Notes: generated from the letters alone by a model not told the origin. 41,622 nt of DNA from Clostridia bacterium (GCA_017406485.1 JAFQYK010000126.1:1-41622); one strand, 5' to 3'. Counted from the first letter of the stretch, positions 14,001 through 22,566 are shown. Numbers and translations are program-made.

Positions 14001-15658
14001 GCCGCCGCAAAGTCGTTTTCGCTCTGTATAGCCTTAACATTCTTCTGAAACTGCCTTCCGATATTCCAATCAGACGGATTTGCTTTGTTTTGAAGCCGTT
14101 GCGCGTACCTGTTTGCCGCCGACTCTCTTTCACTCGCCAAGCCTCGATTTATAACACTCTGACCTTCGCCCATTTCATTTATAGCCCGTCCTGTGTTTAC
14201 CGTGTCGTTTACATATCCTGCTACCATAGGCACGCCCGAGTATACGCCGCCGATAGCCGCGCCCATAAGTCCTTCTTCGGCCATTCGTTTTGGATTGATA
14301 ATAGCATCTTGGTCGTCAAAAGAGAATACCTGTTTATTATTATCCCAAACCATTTTATCAACCGTATTACCTATAAGCCTCTGTGTGGTTTCCTCCAAGC
14401 CTTCACCAAGCGCATTTGCAACCCAGCTTTTAAGAGTGCGTTCCTGTCCAGGTATGTTTTCAATACCGCCGCTCACTTCTACAAGACCATTCAGAATTCC
14501 TGTTACAGTGCCGGCTATCTGCGCCTGTTCTTCGCTTGCGCCTTTTTCTTTTGCGCTATGATATGCGTCTCCGCCCTCTGTTCCTACGGAATACCAAAAT
14601 GAAGGCGATTTTGCCGCATTAGTGGCTATGTTTTTCAGCGTGTTAAGCATTGAACCGCTACCGCTGTTCGCAGCCATTGACGGTGCTGCGCTTGTTCCGG
14701 CAGTCAGATAGGCTATACCAAGTTGCGGTAATGCTCTCACCAAGCCTTCTGCAAATTGCGTACCGTATTCCGCTATAGCTTCATTTCCTGTTTTGTCTTT
14801 TGCTGCGTCTACTGCTCTGCCGTGATAATCCGAACGATAATTTTCCGCATCTCTTGAAAGTGTTTTCAACGGGTCATTCTTTTCACCGAAAATCACTTCT
14901 GTAGGCAATACCCAGTCAAGAGCCTTGTTTGTGCCTTCGGCTATTCCAAACAGACCTGATAAGGCTGCATTCTTGCCCCATCTGTATAATCTTGACTCTT
15001 TGCTTGCCATAGCGTCAAGCACACGCGCGGGATTTGTCAGCTCTCGCATACGCCGCTGTCTGTCTGCTTCATTGCGTTCTAAACGCTGTTGTATGCCAAA
15101 GCTGCGATTACGCTGTTTTTCCATTTCCTCATCATAGAGATTACCGTATATTTCGCGCTGTATTTGTTCGTCACGTTCATGCTGCCGCTTTAAAAGCTCT
15201 TGCTGCTGTCTGTTTGCCCTAAAAATACTCTGCGCCTTAGGCAGCGAACGGTTAAAGTTGTTCATACCGTATATACTTCCGGCAAACGGAGAAGTCGGCG
15301 CGGTTGACCTTACACCTGTTTGCGGCGTAAACCTGTTTATAAGCCGGTTATTTGTCAAATCGGTCATTTGCGTATATGCCGGTTGACGCGTCACCGGTAC
15401 AAATTTCCTCTGCTGCGGCTGCTGCTGTACCACCGTAGACGGCACAAATGCCGTCCTTTGCGGCGTGACAGGTATAAAGGTTTTCTTTTGCGGCGCGTTC
15501 TGAACCGTAGACGGCTGAACGCGTTTAGATTGATAATCTTCATAAAAGCTGCTCTTTTTGCCGCTCTGACTTTGTCCCTGCTTTTGGATTTCTTTTGCCA
15601 GGTTTTCTGTGGCTTTTTTTATCTCGTCTGTCGCTTTCTCAAATATGTTCTTTGCCAT
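8051..15658 (-). CDS. Giant polyvalent ejection protein: zincin + ADP-ribosyltransferase domains
   Basis: A 2,535-aa protein, the largest in the phage. Residues 1-210 are Gln/Arg-rich with repeated (R/K)xFVPVTxQ-like units (about 60-92). Residues about 300-490 hold Gly/Ala-rich, membrane-like helices. A zinc peptidase domain follows: HEWLH at 599-603 (HExxH) and a downstream DEIVAE glutamate near 653. An ART-PolyVal-type ADP-ribosyltransferase domain lies at about 747-900 (MIVYHGT, GMFFSP, EEWVAFEPTQIKSATNNIGT). The C-terminal half is mainly helical (large-polyvalent-protein type) with a hydrophobic helix in its middle; residues about 2425-2470 are Arg/Ser/Gly repeats. By analogy with T7 gp16-type or DarB-type proteins it is likely packaged and injected; this is inferred from size, position after head-tail genes and domain mix. 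Confidence 0.85.
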   Translation of the reverse strand: MAKNIFEKATDEIKKATENLAKEIQKQGQSQSGKKSSFYEDYQSKRVQPSTVQNAPQKKTFIPVTPQRTAFVPSTVVQQQPQQRKFVPVTRQPAYTQMTDLTNNRLINRFTPQTGVRSTAPTSPFAGSIYGMNNFNRSLPKAQSIFRANRQQQELLKRQHERDEQIQREIYGNLYDEEMEKQRNRSFGIQQRLERNEADRQRRMRELTNPARVLDAMASKESRLYRWGKNAALSGLFGIAEGTNKALDWVLPTEVIFGEKNDPLKTLSRDAENYRSDYHGRAVDAAKDKTGNEAIAEYGTQFAEGLVRALPQLGIAYLTAGTSAAPSMAANSGSGSMLNTLKNIATNAAKSPSFWYSVGTEGGDAYHSAKEKGASEEQAQIAGTVTGILNGLVEVSGGIENIPGQERTLKSWVANALGEGLEETTQRLIGNTVDKMVWDNNKQVFSFDDQDAIINPKRMAEEGLMGAAIGGVYSGVPMVAGYVNDTVNTGRAINEMGEGQSVINRGLASERESAANRYAQRLQNKANPSDWNIGRQFQKNVKAIQSENDFAAAMSKIKPTDIRSELYNDRGQELNGIATDSGVSVSVNGDIDVPTAIKHEWLHMFEKLNPEAYKSYRTSVLSAARETNSEAVENRIEFLKNEYNYNQTVAEDEIVAELTGGFNTNAIMRMAEGNNSLATRLADAMRTAKRQLRQAYTKGNYTSSTGLQLTFEQLNNAEKQYIQRLQQARDNAAENGDNADKFSVKEQTTTPQFKEWFGDWQNSPENASKVVNEDGTPMIVYHGTDSDFTVFDRSKGRSGMDIQGMFFSPWEIDAGGYGKNVGAYYLDIKNPASGEKAFKALNMFKGQNYAGIKAREYLEEQGYDGVNFYGEEWVAFEPTQIKSATNNIGTFDRNNPDIRYSVKEGNEYTPDKIARRLINENNAKGRVYVKDVREGITELARMVPDVFSGNVEENYPAFEAKARSIAETIVDASRQTQDVQKEQYNELRKWLKSERIKITDELKSDIPDFNAYRKSLMGLVTFSKNGTGIDQIYKELSERFPQYFNEQEQMTQSDQLTHLVDTLQNLKNYETAVSDKDYDAYVEDLTQQIVSEAMNLAPNLKQTVQNKSKADRFVPNADTDINEIVNSDMSDAEKRKALEDRVHFIPQGGRDIFAEGQKRGKEHFDQMHNIKPSEYAEEDWESYGEDFGTDNMRRDMQQRSEEAERRNQEPQQQSYYSEEDWGDLTEPVPEGYDWTKDMENWSEPKERPKTQAELDAEADETTRTLMEEKGVDSPDQLAEETVSRADTKQRNRKFYLSKEGIQTLGSRLYTDVVDDMHPFWNYNKSFEQMQTRLNEENGKKEKVRTMGKQNPYKMAMNAKDASSRSAYLVTDYLTDFDGNVLGKGLIDTLAEGGISKEDYKAFNEYLVANHALEWLDEKSGGKYKKVYEDDRLNNWRVVKKMVDAFESKHPNFKQAAENIYDWQRKLLKAWLVDTGVITQDQYNYFTETYPHYVPFYRETDVAAAGGNTGLANLTDPIKKAQGGNKRILSPIENIMYNTASYVNHASKHAVTKAAVDMYDILESDPKNNVLRAYWEEVFPKNPQDFTPTTFVKKGQTEGEILDATQEAPETSISDTLRSQVGIKDGIVRINDNGTMRYFQVYDKDFLNVLDNVRKGREGLLAAAAAVSRARAALLTSFKPQFALVTNPIRDFGTYLVNSSDVNKAKAIGAAASSYVDIIKKSEAYRQYKAMGGEYSSFTTEGKNELKKALQKLSNEDPNIAKKFFKGVTGVFGAYENLGNAIETAPRLGEFKRTLDQGYDIHEAFYRAKDVTVNFSRGGKISKGLNAVSNFFNAAIQGSDKFFRQAKNNPTSMAVGMAGLAMISLLKYGLDNLFKDDKYEEASKALSNYQKNNYWNFYIGNGRFISIPKPRENAVLITAGEAAVDTFMDKQDDRFKGFFTDYVLGTYFPDGSIVGVSDYIALQTNQDYRGVPIVSKELQDLPKELQYDDNTSYIAKWLGEVTKQSPKQIDYVLNNNLGVAGTFNKTYFTPNSKKDPAAMWSFGLSNTFFKDAYYSTDMTNSFYNNKEEASKQANGYPSADTEYLNSRYSQAGNVMGIINQMVKDNANDKSFNKDWNMENNRWYKRAYTNYAAEYKDNPMGLSDEVYNEIKGLYNEDKSILELPKIYGELKAKIDKVQQTYTFDDPYKVIQYQKDVNNAVDKAYRDVISTAEYQAMDNADKAAALKKAKTDAANAVKEMYVSGKTENTPQTSGAVEKPTQEAVAAAQAKKDRKADITSGYVQKLSDDFAAANPGKDGYSVETMMKIEPKKVKVGGKEYEVSGEVANKIAAAAEDKFYDNIESFYSGEVPVEYLIGKNADGKAKYSENTAGKRVYLTGGRYNADGSNRFDKTIEGKIIFRLKDAAIDAAAAEYKDEITGGGAAEKVATTGSTRSYTTAKRSSGGRRSSGRRSSGGGRSSGGGSRSSGSSGGGGRGVTVTPSDLPQTFTANNAMYGSLGWSGSGNPGRVAQIASNRFIPSVQNIVKPKKIEIVKPVRMI

Positions 15659-15670
15659 ATTATCACACCC

Positions 15671-17185
15671 TTATACAGTTCCGTAAATACCGTTGTTAAT
15701 CTGCCACGTTTCTATAAGCCGTCTGCGTTGCTCCGGCCATTGCGCCGCCTCAAGTGCCGACTGTAATTCACCGTATGCTGTCATAAGCTCACGACCTGTC
15801 GGATATGTGCCGTCAGCTTTGGGATTGACACCCATTTCAAGCGCTTCCGTTTCCGTAATAGGTCTGTCACTATAGCCAATAGATGTAAGTATCTTCTGAA
15901 AGTTTGCATTCCATATTTCAAGTTCCTGCATTCTGTTCTGATTTTCCTGATTTTGTATATTAAGGTCAGCAATTCTGCCGTAGCGTTCCGTATCCATATC
16001 CCCCTGAGCAACCTGCTGTTGTAATAGTTTTTCCTGATACGGATATACCCTGTCACTTTCATAATCGGCTCTGTTGAGCTTACGCGCGTCAAATCTGCGC
16101 TGGTATGAGGCTTCATTTGCCGCATTGAGGTCGTTTATAATATCGCGGTTCGCCTGATACTCTCTGTTGTAATAGTCGTTCGCCACATCTCTTAGGCTGT
16201 TAAGCTCGTTTCTTCTAAGGTTATACTCGCCTAAGTAACGGTTATAATCGTTCTGCTGCAACTCGGGTATTCTGTCGCCTAATTGCTGCATATAATAATT
16301 CCACTGCTGACCTGCCGCATTCATAGCCGCGCTTGAACCATAACCGCCCGTTGACGTCGCCATATCCGCGTACGCGTTCTGATATGCCCTGTCGCCCTCG
16401 CGCGTGTACTGGTCGCGGTATGACCTGTAAGCCGCATCGTTTTCGGGGTTATAGCTCCATTCCTCGCGGTTCATCACCCTGCCTAAAGCCTTGTTTATCT
16501 GATTGCCGTAACGGCTGTTATAATCGTCAATAACGCTCTGATTACCCTTTAAGCCTGTACTATTTCGATATGCCGCAATCGCGCTGTCTAATGCTGATTT
16601 CTGCGCGTATGCCGTACCGTTCCCGTCAACATACACCGTAGGCACAATCTGACCGCCGACCATTAAGTTACCGTTAGACCAGCTAACCGCATTTTTAACA
16701 CCCAACGCCTGCGCGACATACGCGTCCGCACCCTCTAAGGGCTTACCCTGCTGTCTGTAATATTCGTTTGTAATCTTGTTTATATCGCTTTCGTTTGAAT
16801 AGCTCGTTCCGTCCTGCACCGCGCCGGGCTTGTATTCCTGACCGCCCACGGTAAAGGTTTTGTTTGTATCGTTCCAGCCTATATCGTATATGCCGCGATT
16901 GTTAAGCTCGTTTCTCACACCCATCATACCGCTCGGGGGCTGTGTCATAGCGTTGCCGCCGCCCTGCGCGTTAATGCCGTTCGCATTCTGCGTCATTGCT
17001 CCGCCCTGTGTTTGCGGTACGGGATTTGGAGTAACCTCGTAATTCTGCTGTAGCTTTTGCATAATATCCGTATTTGGATTGCTGAAATCGTACTGTGGCT
17101 GCTGACGCGTTACTGTCGGCTGTCTGTACGTGTTTATATTCGCCATTGTCGCTATCGGTTCATACTCATTATTCTTTCTTGCCAT
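15671..17185 (-). CDS. Putative internal virion protein with doubled GG-Q module
   Basis: A 504-aa protein. The first 90 residues are Gln/Asn/Pro-rich. Two related modules of about 60 residues follow: one near 88-140 (RGIYDIGWNDTNKTFTVGGQ ... DGTSY) and one near 155-210 (GVKNAVSWSNGNLMVGGQ ... DGNGTAY); each is a pair of short beta hairpins resembling the copper-amine-oxidase N-terminal or stalk repeat. Residues about 230-460 are long Arg/Gln/Tyr-rich coiled coil. No signal or catalytic motif. It lies between the portal and the giant ejection protein, and its ATG overlaps the portal stop by one base, so an internal or ejected virion protein is likely. Confidence 0.7.
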   Translation of the reverse strand: MARKNNEYEPIATMANINTYRQPTVTRQQPQYDFSNPNTDIMQKLQQNYEVTPNPVPQTQGGAMTQNANGINAQGGGNAMTQPPSGMMGVRNELNNRGIYDIGWNDTNKTFTVGGQEYKPGAVQDGTSYSNESDINKITNEYYRQQGKPLEGADAYVAQALGVKNAVSWSNGNLMVGGQIVPTVYVDGNGTAYAQKSALDSAIAAYRNSTGLKGNQSVIDDYNSRYGNQINKALGRVMNREEWSYNPENDAAYRSYRDQYTREGDRAYQNAYADMATSTGGYGSSAAMNAAGQQWNYYMQQLGDRIPELQQNDYNRYLGEYNLRRNELNSLRDVANDYYNREYQANRDIINDLNAANEASYQRRFDARKLNRADYESDRVYPYQEKLLQQQVAQGDMDTERYGRIADLNIQNQENQNRMQELEIWNANFQKILTSIGYSDRPITETEALEMGVNPKADGTYPTGRELMTAYGELQSALEAAQWPEQRRRLIETWQINNGIYGTV

Positions 17186-18924
17186 TACATTTCACCTCCG
17201 ACTTGCCCCACCGGAACAAGATCATCTTCGCTTTCAATCTGACTGTCTCCGACCTGTCCGACCGGTATTAAATCGCCGCCGCCCTGCGGCATTTGCTGCT
17301 GCATCATCTGTTGTTGCTGTGCCATTTGCTGTTGTTCGTTCATTTCCCTAAGCTGTTCCATCAGCTTTTCCTTGCCGTCAAAGTTCATACATTGAAGCGC
17401 AACCGTAGCCACGCCAAGATTTTGAGGCAAGAAAAATCCGCTCTGCCAAAGGTTCATAATCGTCTGATTATTCGCCTCTTTACTGAACGGATTTTCACGT
17501 TGAGGAATAACGCCTATGTCAAACTCAACACGTTTATATTCATCTATCGGGAAGCCCAGAGCGTCTGTTTCCGGTTTCATAAGCATTGAACTGTCAAACT
17601 CTTTAAATTCAACGCTTCCCATCTCATTTGTAATTCTGTACACCCTTTCTTCCGTGTAGAACTCACGCATAAGGGATATAACCATAATTACAAGGTCTTT
17701 GTATACGTCATAGCTGTCGTCAATGATCGCGCGGCTTAGCTTTTCGCCTGCCTGCTGCAGTGATGTAATAGCGGATGCCGCCGTCACGCCGCCCATTGTG
17801 CCGCCCTGTTGAAAATCACGGTTGCCCACGACCTCTTTAAGCTCGTTCTTCTTATTGTCGCGGTGTGACATTACCTGCTGCGGAATAGCGTCAACTGTAA
17901 GCGTGCGTATGTTCTGCTCGCCCACATCGCCTGTGCAGTGTACAATGTCGTTTGTATAGTCCTTGAACTCGTTTTCATTTATGCCGGACGAATTTTTCAT
18001 CAGCGTTCGCGGATTTCCCGACAGCATAGCGTTTTTCAGTATAATACCATCCAGCTTATCAACGTACATTTGAGGATTTTTTATCACGTCAACCACACCG
18101 AAACCGAACGGACAATCCTCCTCGGGATAAAGCACATCGAATATAACAGGGTACATACCGTGGTCGTAAAGACCGTTTTCATAGCCGTCCATATCCTCCG
18201 TAGCCAGAATAACGTTGTTTCCGACAAGTTTTATCATATGCAGCGTTCCGTCAGTCTTTTTATAGTAACAGTCGATGACCTCTGTTTTATCCTCTAATTT
18301 CTCACTGTCCCCTTTATAGGACTGTATATCCGCGTCACCTCTGAATAGGTCTTTATATTTCGGATATGCATCTTTAAGTATAGCGTTATCTATTGCCTGA
18401 GCGATAAAGAAGAATTGACTTTCCTGCACATCGGTAAGATACATATCGCAATAAACGTCCATTATTCCAAGGGGTCTTATGTCAATATCTTCCCTGTCCT
18501 CGTTGTAGAACACGCCGTATATTCCCGTACCGTCTTTGAGCTTTCTTCGCCAATTCTTTTTATATACCTTTTTAAATCCCGACATATCAAGCTGTGCAGG
18601 AATAATCTTAGAGAGTATTTTTGCCGTCTCCTGGTCTGACGGTTCACGTTCAAGAAGATTGGGAACGGGGAAGTTGTCTATCGCGTCAGCGTATTTGTTC
18701 TCAATAGCCGAAAATATAAATGCCGTTGCCGGTTTTGTTGCATTGGTGTGTTCGTCCATAAGCTCCGCATAGCGCATACGATACCATTTGTCATTGTCGA
18801 TTATACGTTTGACAAGGCTTTCCTTGTCGGCCTTGTATTTATCAAACATTTTACGCGCCTTTGAGATAAATACAGGGTCAATCTTGCCTTTATATTCGTA
18901 ATGTATATACTCCTTCTCTTCCAC
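17185..18924 (-). CDS. Portal protein, P22-like
   Basis: A 579-aa protein matching the size and layout of P22-type portals: a helical N-terminus, an alpha/beta clip and wing region (about 90-330) and a long helical crown/barrel part (about 340-560). Diagnostic stretches include DKWYRMRYAEL and PFGFGVVDVIKNPQ. The C-terminus is Gln/Met-rich and ends with a doubled unit, DLIPVGQVGD ... DLVPVGQVGG (about 548-577). It would form the dodecameric ring through which DNA and the ejection proteins pass. Unusually it is encoded well downstream of the capsid gene, after the tail-hub genes. Confidence 0.85.
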   Translation of the reverse strand: MEEKEYIHYEYKGKIDPVFISKARKMFDKYKADKESLVKRIIDNDKWYRMRYAELMDEHTNATKPATAFIFSAIENKYADAIDNFPVPNLLEREPSDQETAKILSKIIPAQLDMSGFKKVYKKNWRRKLKDGTGIYGVFYNEDREDIDIRPLGIMDVYCDMYLTDVQESQFFFIAQAIDNAILKDAYPKYKDLFRGDADIQSYKGDSEKLEDKTEVIDCYYKKTDGTLHMIKLVGNNVILATEDMDGYENGLYDHGMYPVIFDVLYPEEDCPFGFGVVDVIKNPQMYVDKLDGIILKNAMLSGNPRTLMKNSSGINENEFKDYTNDIVHCTGDVGEQNIRTLTVDAIPQQVMSHRDNKKNELKEVVGNRDFQQGGTMGGVTAASAITSLQQAGEKLSRAIIDDSYDVYKDLVIMVISLMREFYTEERVYRITNEMGSVEFKEFDSSMLMKPETDALGFPIDEYKRVEFDIGVIPQRENPFSKEANNQTIMNLWQSGFFLPQNLGVATVALQCMNFDGKEKLMEQLREMNEQQQMAQQQQMMQQQMPQGGGDLIPVGQVGDSQIESEDDLVPVGQVGGEM

Positions 18925-18938
18925 TTTTTCACCTTCTT

Positions 18939-19682
18939 TTAAGTGTTATTTGACTGATTTTGCAAGTCATCAAAAGTCACAACCTTTGAATATGTACCAT
19001 AGCCGCTTTTTGCATAAAGGCTTGTATCAACACATATACCGCCCGTTACCGGACTACCTTCGCTGTATGCTATTACATAAGGGAATATGCCGCCGCAATA
19101 CCCGTCACTCGGATTGAAATAATTTTTGCAATAAAAAGCGATACCTTTATAGCTTGATGCGTCAGTTCCGTTACCCACGATAAGCTGTCCCTGTACCCTG
19201 CAATCCTTACCTGTGTTTATATCGCCAGTCAGTTGCATTTCGCCGTTGCTTGTCATATATATGCCTTGCGTTCCGCCCCTGTTCTGCACTGTGAATATAT
19301 AATTTCCGTTATTGTTGCCGATTACAATACGCTCATACGTGCGACCGCCTACGGTTTCGGTAAAAACAATTTTCTCACCTGTCATTAACATAGTACGACC
19401 GTTTTCATCAGTTCCCTTTACCGTAATCTTCTCTGTATCAATCGTCCCTGCCGTAAGTTTATCGGCCGTGAGTGAAGCTATCTGTGCGTCCTTAATCTTC
19501 GCCTGGCTTGCGTCAATATTCTGCGCCTTAATGCTCCCTGCCTCGGTAACGTTGCCGCTGTCGAGGTTACATAATAGACTTTTAAGCTCGTCCGTCAAAG
19601 ACACCGCCCAATTATAGAGCCTGTCGTAATCTTCCTCTATATTCCCTGTCCGTCTCGGAAGGGCTGTTGTTAAGTTCGGCAT
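18939..19682 (-). CDS. Tail fibre/spike-like structural protein
   Basis: A 247-aa protein. A short helical N-terminus (about 10-42) precedes a region of stepwise beta strands (about 45-160) with phrases common in Bacillota phage tail fibres (IDASQAKI, ADKLTAGTIDTEKITV, GEMQLTGDI). These read as coils of a beta-helix or triple-stranded shaft. The last 80 residues are Gly/Tyr-rich. Start at 19682 has GAGGTGAAATT upstream. It lies between the head-tail adaptor and portal genes, so an appendage fixed near the head-tail joint is plausible. Confidence 0.65.
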   Translation of the reverse strand: MPNLTTALPRRTGNIEEDYDRLYNWAVSLTDELKSLLCNLDSGNVTEAGSIKAQNIDASQAKIKDAQIASLTADKLTAGTIDTEKITVKGTDENGRTMLMTGEKIVFTETVGGRTYERIVIGNNNGNYIFTVQNRGGTQGIYMTSNGEMQLTGDINTGKDCRVQGQLIVGNGTDASSYKGIAFYCKNYFNPSDGYCGGIFPYVIAYSEGSPVTGGICVDTSLYAKSGYGTYSKVVTFDDLQNQSNNT

Positions 19683-19692
19683 AATTTCACCT

Positions 19693-20508
19693 CTATTTCA
19701 TCCAGTTACGGATTTTATTATCCTTGTCTGCCGGCGCACGCGATATGCGCCAGTTGTCAAACTGTCTTAATGTGTTGTAAAATTTATTCATCTGCTGATT
19801 GTAAACGATATAATTGTTTTGATAAAACGCTATCTTCGCCAATATCCAGTCTATATACATCCTGTCATACGGAGCAGGTACAAGCGTTTGGTCAGTCACA
19901 ATCCTTTTGCATTTCCAATATTCATTACCTGCCGCACCGCCCGATAAACGCTTATCCAAATACGCAAGACAATATCCTTCCCAGCCTGACGGACTTACCT
20001 CAATCTTTGTAATACCACATTGTTCTGTCTGTGAAAGACGCGACATCTCTACCGTATCTCCGACCTGCAACACCATCTCATCTATCGGGATAACAAGAGC
20101 TGATTTGAAGCTGTCCCAAATATATCGCGTGTTATCATTCTCAAACGTCCGTATCGGCTCATACTGCGCCAGATATATAACGGTAATCGCGCCCTTAGCC
20201 TGGCAATGCACCGGCACAAAGAACCTCTCGCGCGGAGTATACAGCGGCGTTATGCCGAACGACCTGAAATCATACTTCTCTATACTCCTGCCCTGCGCAA
20301 TTATCCTGTCAACCATTTCAAATGTAATACCCTCCGGCAGCAGATATGTACCGTCCTCCATAGGCTCTAACTCAACACTTGCATATTTATACAAATGCTC
20401 CTGCATAAGCGTTGCGTTCAGCTCGTCAATCCAAGCATACTTTTCATTTAGAGTATACTCGTTCGGATTTAAAGCGTCCGCTTCGCGTATAACCTCGTTA
20501 ATATACAT
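19693..20508 (-). CDS. Head-tail adaptor / tail tubular protein A-like
   Basis: A 271-aa protein. The ATG at 20508 was chosen because GGAGGACAC lies just before it; the frame is open for 14 more codons but without a site. The helical N-terminus (VIREADALNPNEYTLNEKYAWIDELN) and a C-terminal helical bundle (about 235-265) around a beta-rich core match the layout of podovirus gatekeeper or adaptor proteins (T7 gp11 or P22 gp4-like). It overlaps the upstream tail-hub gene by 11 bp. Family membership is inferred from layout and position; no diagnostic motif is seen. Confidence 0.6.
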   Translation of the reverse strand: MYINEVIREADALNPNEYTLNEKYAWIDELNATLMQEHLYKYASVELEPMEDGTYLLPEGITFEMVDRIIAQGRSIEKYDFRSFGITPLYTPRERFFVPVHCQAKGAITVIYLAQYEPIRTFENDNTRYIWDSFKSALVIPIDEMVLQVGDTVEMSRLSQTEQCGITKIEVSPSGWEGYCLAYLDKRLSGGAAGNEYWKCKRIVTDQTLVPAPYDRMYIDWILAKIAFYQNNYIVYNQQMNKFYNTLRQFDNWRISRAPADKDNKIRNWMK

Positions 20509-22201
20509 TGTGTCCTCCGTTCTGCCTGAACTCACGTCCGGCAACAACATATTTTTTCTCGATGTCGGTAATCACCGCATTACCGTGACCGATAAACTTC
20601 ATAGCGTAATAATCGCCGTCAATGTGCCGCACGGGTATTTTGTGGCGGTTAAGCCCCGGCGTGCTAATTCTGAATGACCCGACATAATCGCCGCCGTCCT
20701 CGGCAGTTTTCACATCAATATAGCTGTCCTCGTCAAGTATTGCGCGTATCCATATCTCAATAAGCCCTTTGTTTTCAAACGTGTTTTCTGTAAATATAAT
20801 CGTTTCCGCGCTCCAATAACCGGCATCATTACCGCCGTATTGATACAATTTGGTGTCAGTCGCAATATACACCTTGTTTTCACGTCTGAAATATCCCTTA
20901 ACATTCTGTATATCTTCCTCAATATGCCACGTTCCGTATCGCGTATCGTACACAAGTAAACCGTCCTCACAAGATACGATATACTTCTGTCCGTCAGTCG
21001 CCGCCGTGGCGTGTTCATACGTTTTATCGAGCTTCTGCGAAATCAGCTCCGGCTGTCCGCCCTGATACACATAAAAGCCGTTGTACCCCAAAAAGTATAA
21101 CCCAACTCCTATCTGTACCGCACTCTTAATGTCAATACAGCCGCAATCGGATAATTGTTTCGGAATAGAGTAATTAGACGGTTTATCGCCGTAAATATGA
21201 TGTATATAATCGCGCTTAAATGCCACAAGATTATCCCTATATGACACTATACCGACAAATCCGCCTGCCGTACCTATCTCGGCATAGTAGCTGTCATTCG
21301 CCAAGCCCTGATATGTGTTCCAGTTAAACGGGTCACCTAACTTTGAAGCGTAGATATATTCCCCGTTCGGATTTGTTCCCCATAGTCTGTTGTTGTGGAT
21401 ACAGATATGGTTCATAACAGGAATACCGATTTTGACGGTAGGTGTTATTGTTACATTGCCTACCGTCCTTGTCTGTGCAGTTTCATTTGTAAATACCAGT
21501 CTTTCACGCAGATAGTTATATAGCTGCACATATAGCTTGTTGCCGTCTACCTTTTCAACAACTGCACTAATCGGGATTGTCTTATCTGCCGTGTCAAATT
21601 TGCTGTCTATAAGCTGTGTATTATTTCCGGCATTTACAAATCCGCTAATCTGTACGCTGTCACCCATTTTAAAACCTGTCCAGCCGCCGGTGCGTTCAAT
21701 GTAATTTGTCACCGTCACATCTCTTGACGGGTCACCGCTGCCGTAAACTGTCATTGTACCTATAACGGTCGTTTCCATATTCTTGACCTTGTTTGTGCCT
21801 GTTGCCGTATAATCGTAGTATGACATATAGCTGTTTGTGCCGTCATAAGCGCATATAATTATCCGTCCGTTGAAGTCAACCAATGTCACATCCGCATTAG
21901 CCGGAATTGTCGCGCTGTCCTTTGTCTTTGCCGCGCCGTTGTAGTAAAATACGCCGTTTGCAACACCTGTAAGCCCCTCTATATTCTCGCCATACTTCGG
22001 CGCAATTACCGCCTGTATATTGGTGTAGCCTGTATATAACTGCTTCGCCTGTCTTGCCGCCGCCATACAAGGATAACGGTCAGAGGAAAGACCAAGCATA
22101 GCTTTAAACTCTCCGCTTCTGCCCTTTTCCAAGCGGTTAAGACCGTAAAAGCGGCTTATAACCTGCGACTGCGTCAGATCTGCTTGAATTAAGTTCTGCA
22201 T
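20498..22201 (-). CDS. Tail hub / tail tubular protein B-like (beta-propeller)
   Basis: A 567-aa protein composed almost wholly of short beta strands with recurring W, Y and G at blade-like spacing (for example NRLWGTNPNGEYIYASKLGD, GLYFLGYNGFYVYQGGQPEL, GLLVYDTRYGTWHIEED), which reads as a beta-propeller. This is the expected form of podovirus tail nozzle/hub proteins such as T7 gp12. It is paired with and overlaps the adaptor-like gene (19693-20508), as tubular proteins A and B are in other podoviruses. Start at 22201 follows GAAAGGAGGGGAAAGACT. Confidence 0.7.
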   Translation of the reverse strand: MQNLIQADLTQSQVISRFYGLNRLEKGRSGEFKAMLGLSSDRYPCMAAARQAKQLYTGYTNIQAVIAPKYGENIEGLTGVANGVFYYNGAAKTKDSATIPANADVTLVDFNGRIIICAYDGTNSYMSYYDYTATGTNKVKNMETTVIGTMTVYGSGDPSRDVTVTNYIERTGGWTGFKMGDSVQISGFVNAGNNTQLIDSKFDTADKTIPISAVVEKVDGNKLYVQLYNYLRERLVFTNETAQTRTVGNVTITPTVKIGIPVMNHICIHNNRLWGTNPNGEYIYASKLGDPFNWNTYQGLANDSYYAEIGTAGGFVGIVSYRDNLVAFKRDYIHHIYGDKPSNYSIPKQLSDCGCIDIKSAVQIGVGLYFLGYNGFYVYQGGQPELISQKLDKTYEHATAATDGQKYIVSCEDGLLVYDTRYGTWHIEEDIQNVKGYFRRENKVYIATDTKLYQYGGNDAGYWSAETIIFTENTFENKGLIEIWIRAILDEDSYIDVKTAEDGGDYVGSFRISTPGLNRHKIPVRHIDGDYYAMKFIGHGNAVITDIEKKYVVAGREFRQNGGHNVY

Positions 22202-22220
22202 AGTCTTTCCCCTCCTTTCG

Positions 22221-22502
22221 TCATACCGAGCCTAATTCGTGCATACCTGCAAGCCTCGATATTTCCGCATCCGCTATTGCCATATTATCTTCTGACTGAT
22301 GTATTATCTCAGCCACCTTGCGCGGCACCATTACTTCCTTGTTGTACTGTATCTGAAAATTCTTACCGTTATGCGTCACTGTCATAGAGTCCGCCGCCTC
22401 GCCCTCAGGTCGCCTAACAGTCACCGGCACAAGTTCATCCCAATAATCGACCTTTTTCTCAGGCTTTTTAACTGCCTTTGTTTCAGTTTTTTTCTCAGCC
22501 AT
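22221..22502 (-). CDS. Small capsid-proximal protein (93 aa)
   Basis: The ATG at 22502 has GGAGG nine bases upstream; an in-frame TTG three codons earlier sits too close to that site. Residues 1-20 are Lys/Glu/Thr-rich, 22-65 are beta-like (VPVTVRRPEGEAADSM, GKNFQIQYNKEVMVP) and 66-93 helical. Position between capsid and tail-hub genes suits a head-completion or decoration protein. I do recall similar short proteins beside N4-gp56-type capsid genes of gut phages, but no function. Confidence 0.7.
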   Translation of the reverse strand: MAEKKTETKAVKKPEKKVDYWDELVPVTVRRPEGEAADSMTVTHNGKNFQIQYNKEVMVPRKVAEIIHQSEDNMAIADAEISRLAGMHELGSV

Positions 22503-22531
22503 AATATTCAACCTCCATAAATCAAAATTTT

Positions 22532-22558
22532 AGGGAGCAAGCGCGAAACTTGCTCCCT
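22532..22558 (-). terminator. Stable hairpin downstream of the capsid gene
   Basis: A perfect 10-bp stem (22532-22541 with 22549-22558) with a 7-nt loop lies 8 bp after the capsid stop codon. On the - strand it is followed by AAAATTTTG, so it is weak as a terminator and may serve as an mRNA 3'-end stabiliser or partial attenuator. Confidence 0.65.
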
Positions 22559-22566
22559 TTATTGTA

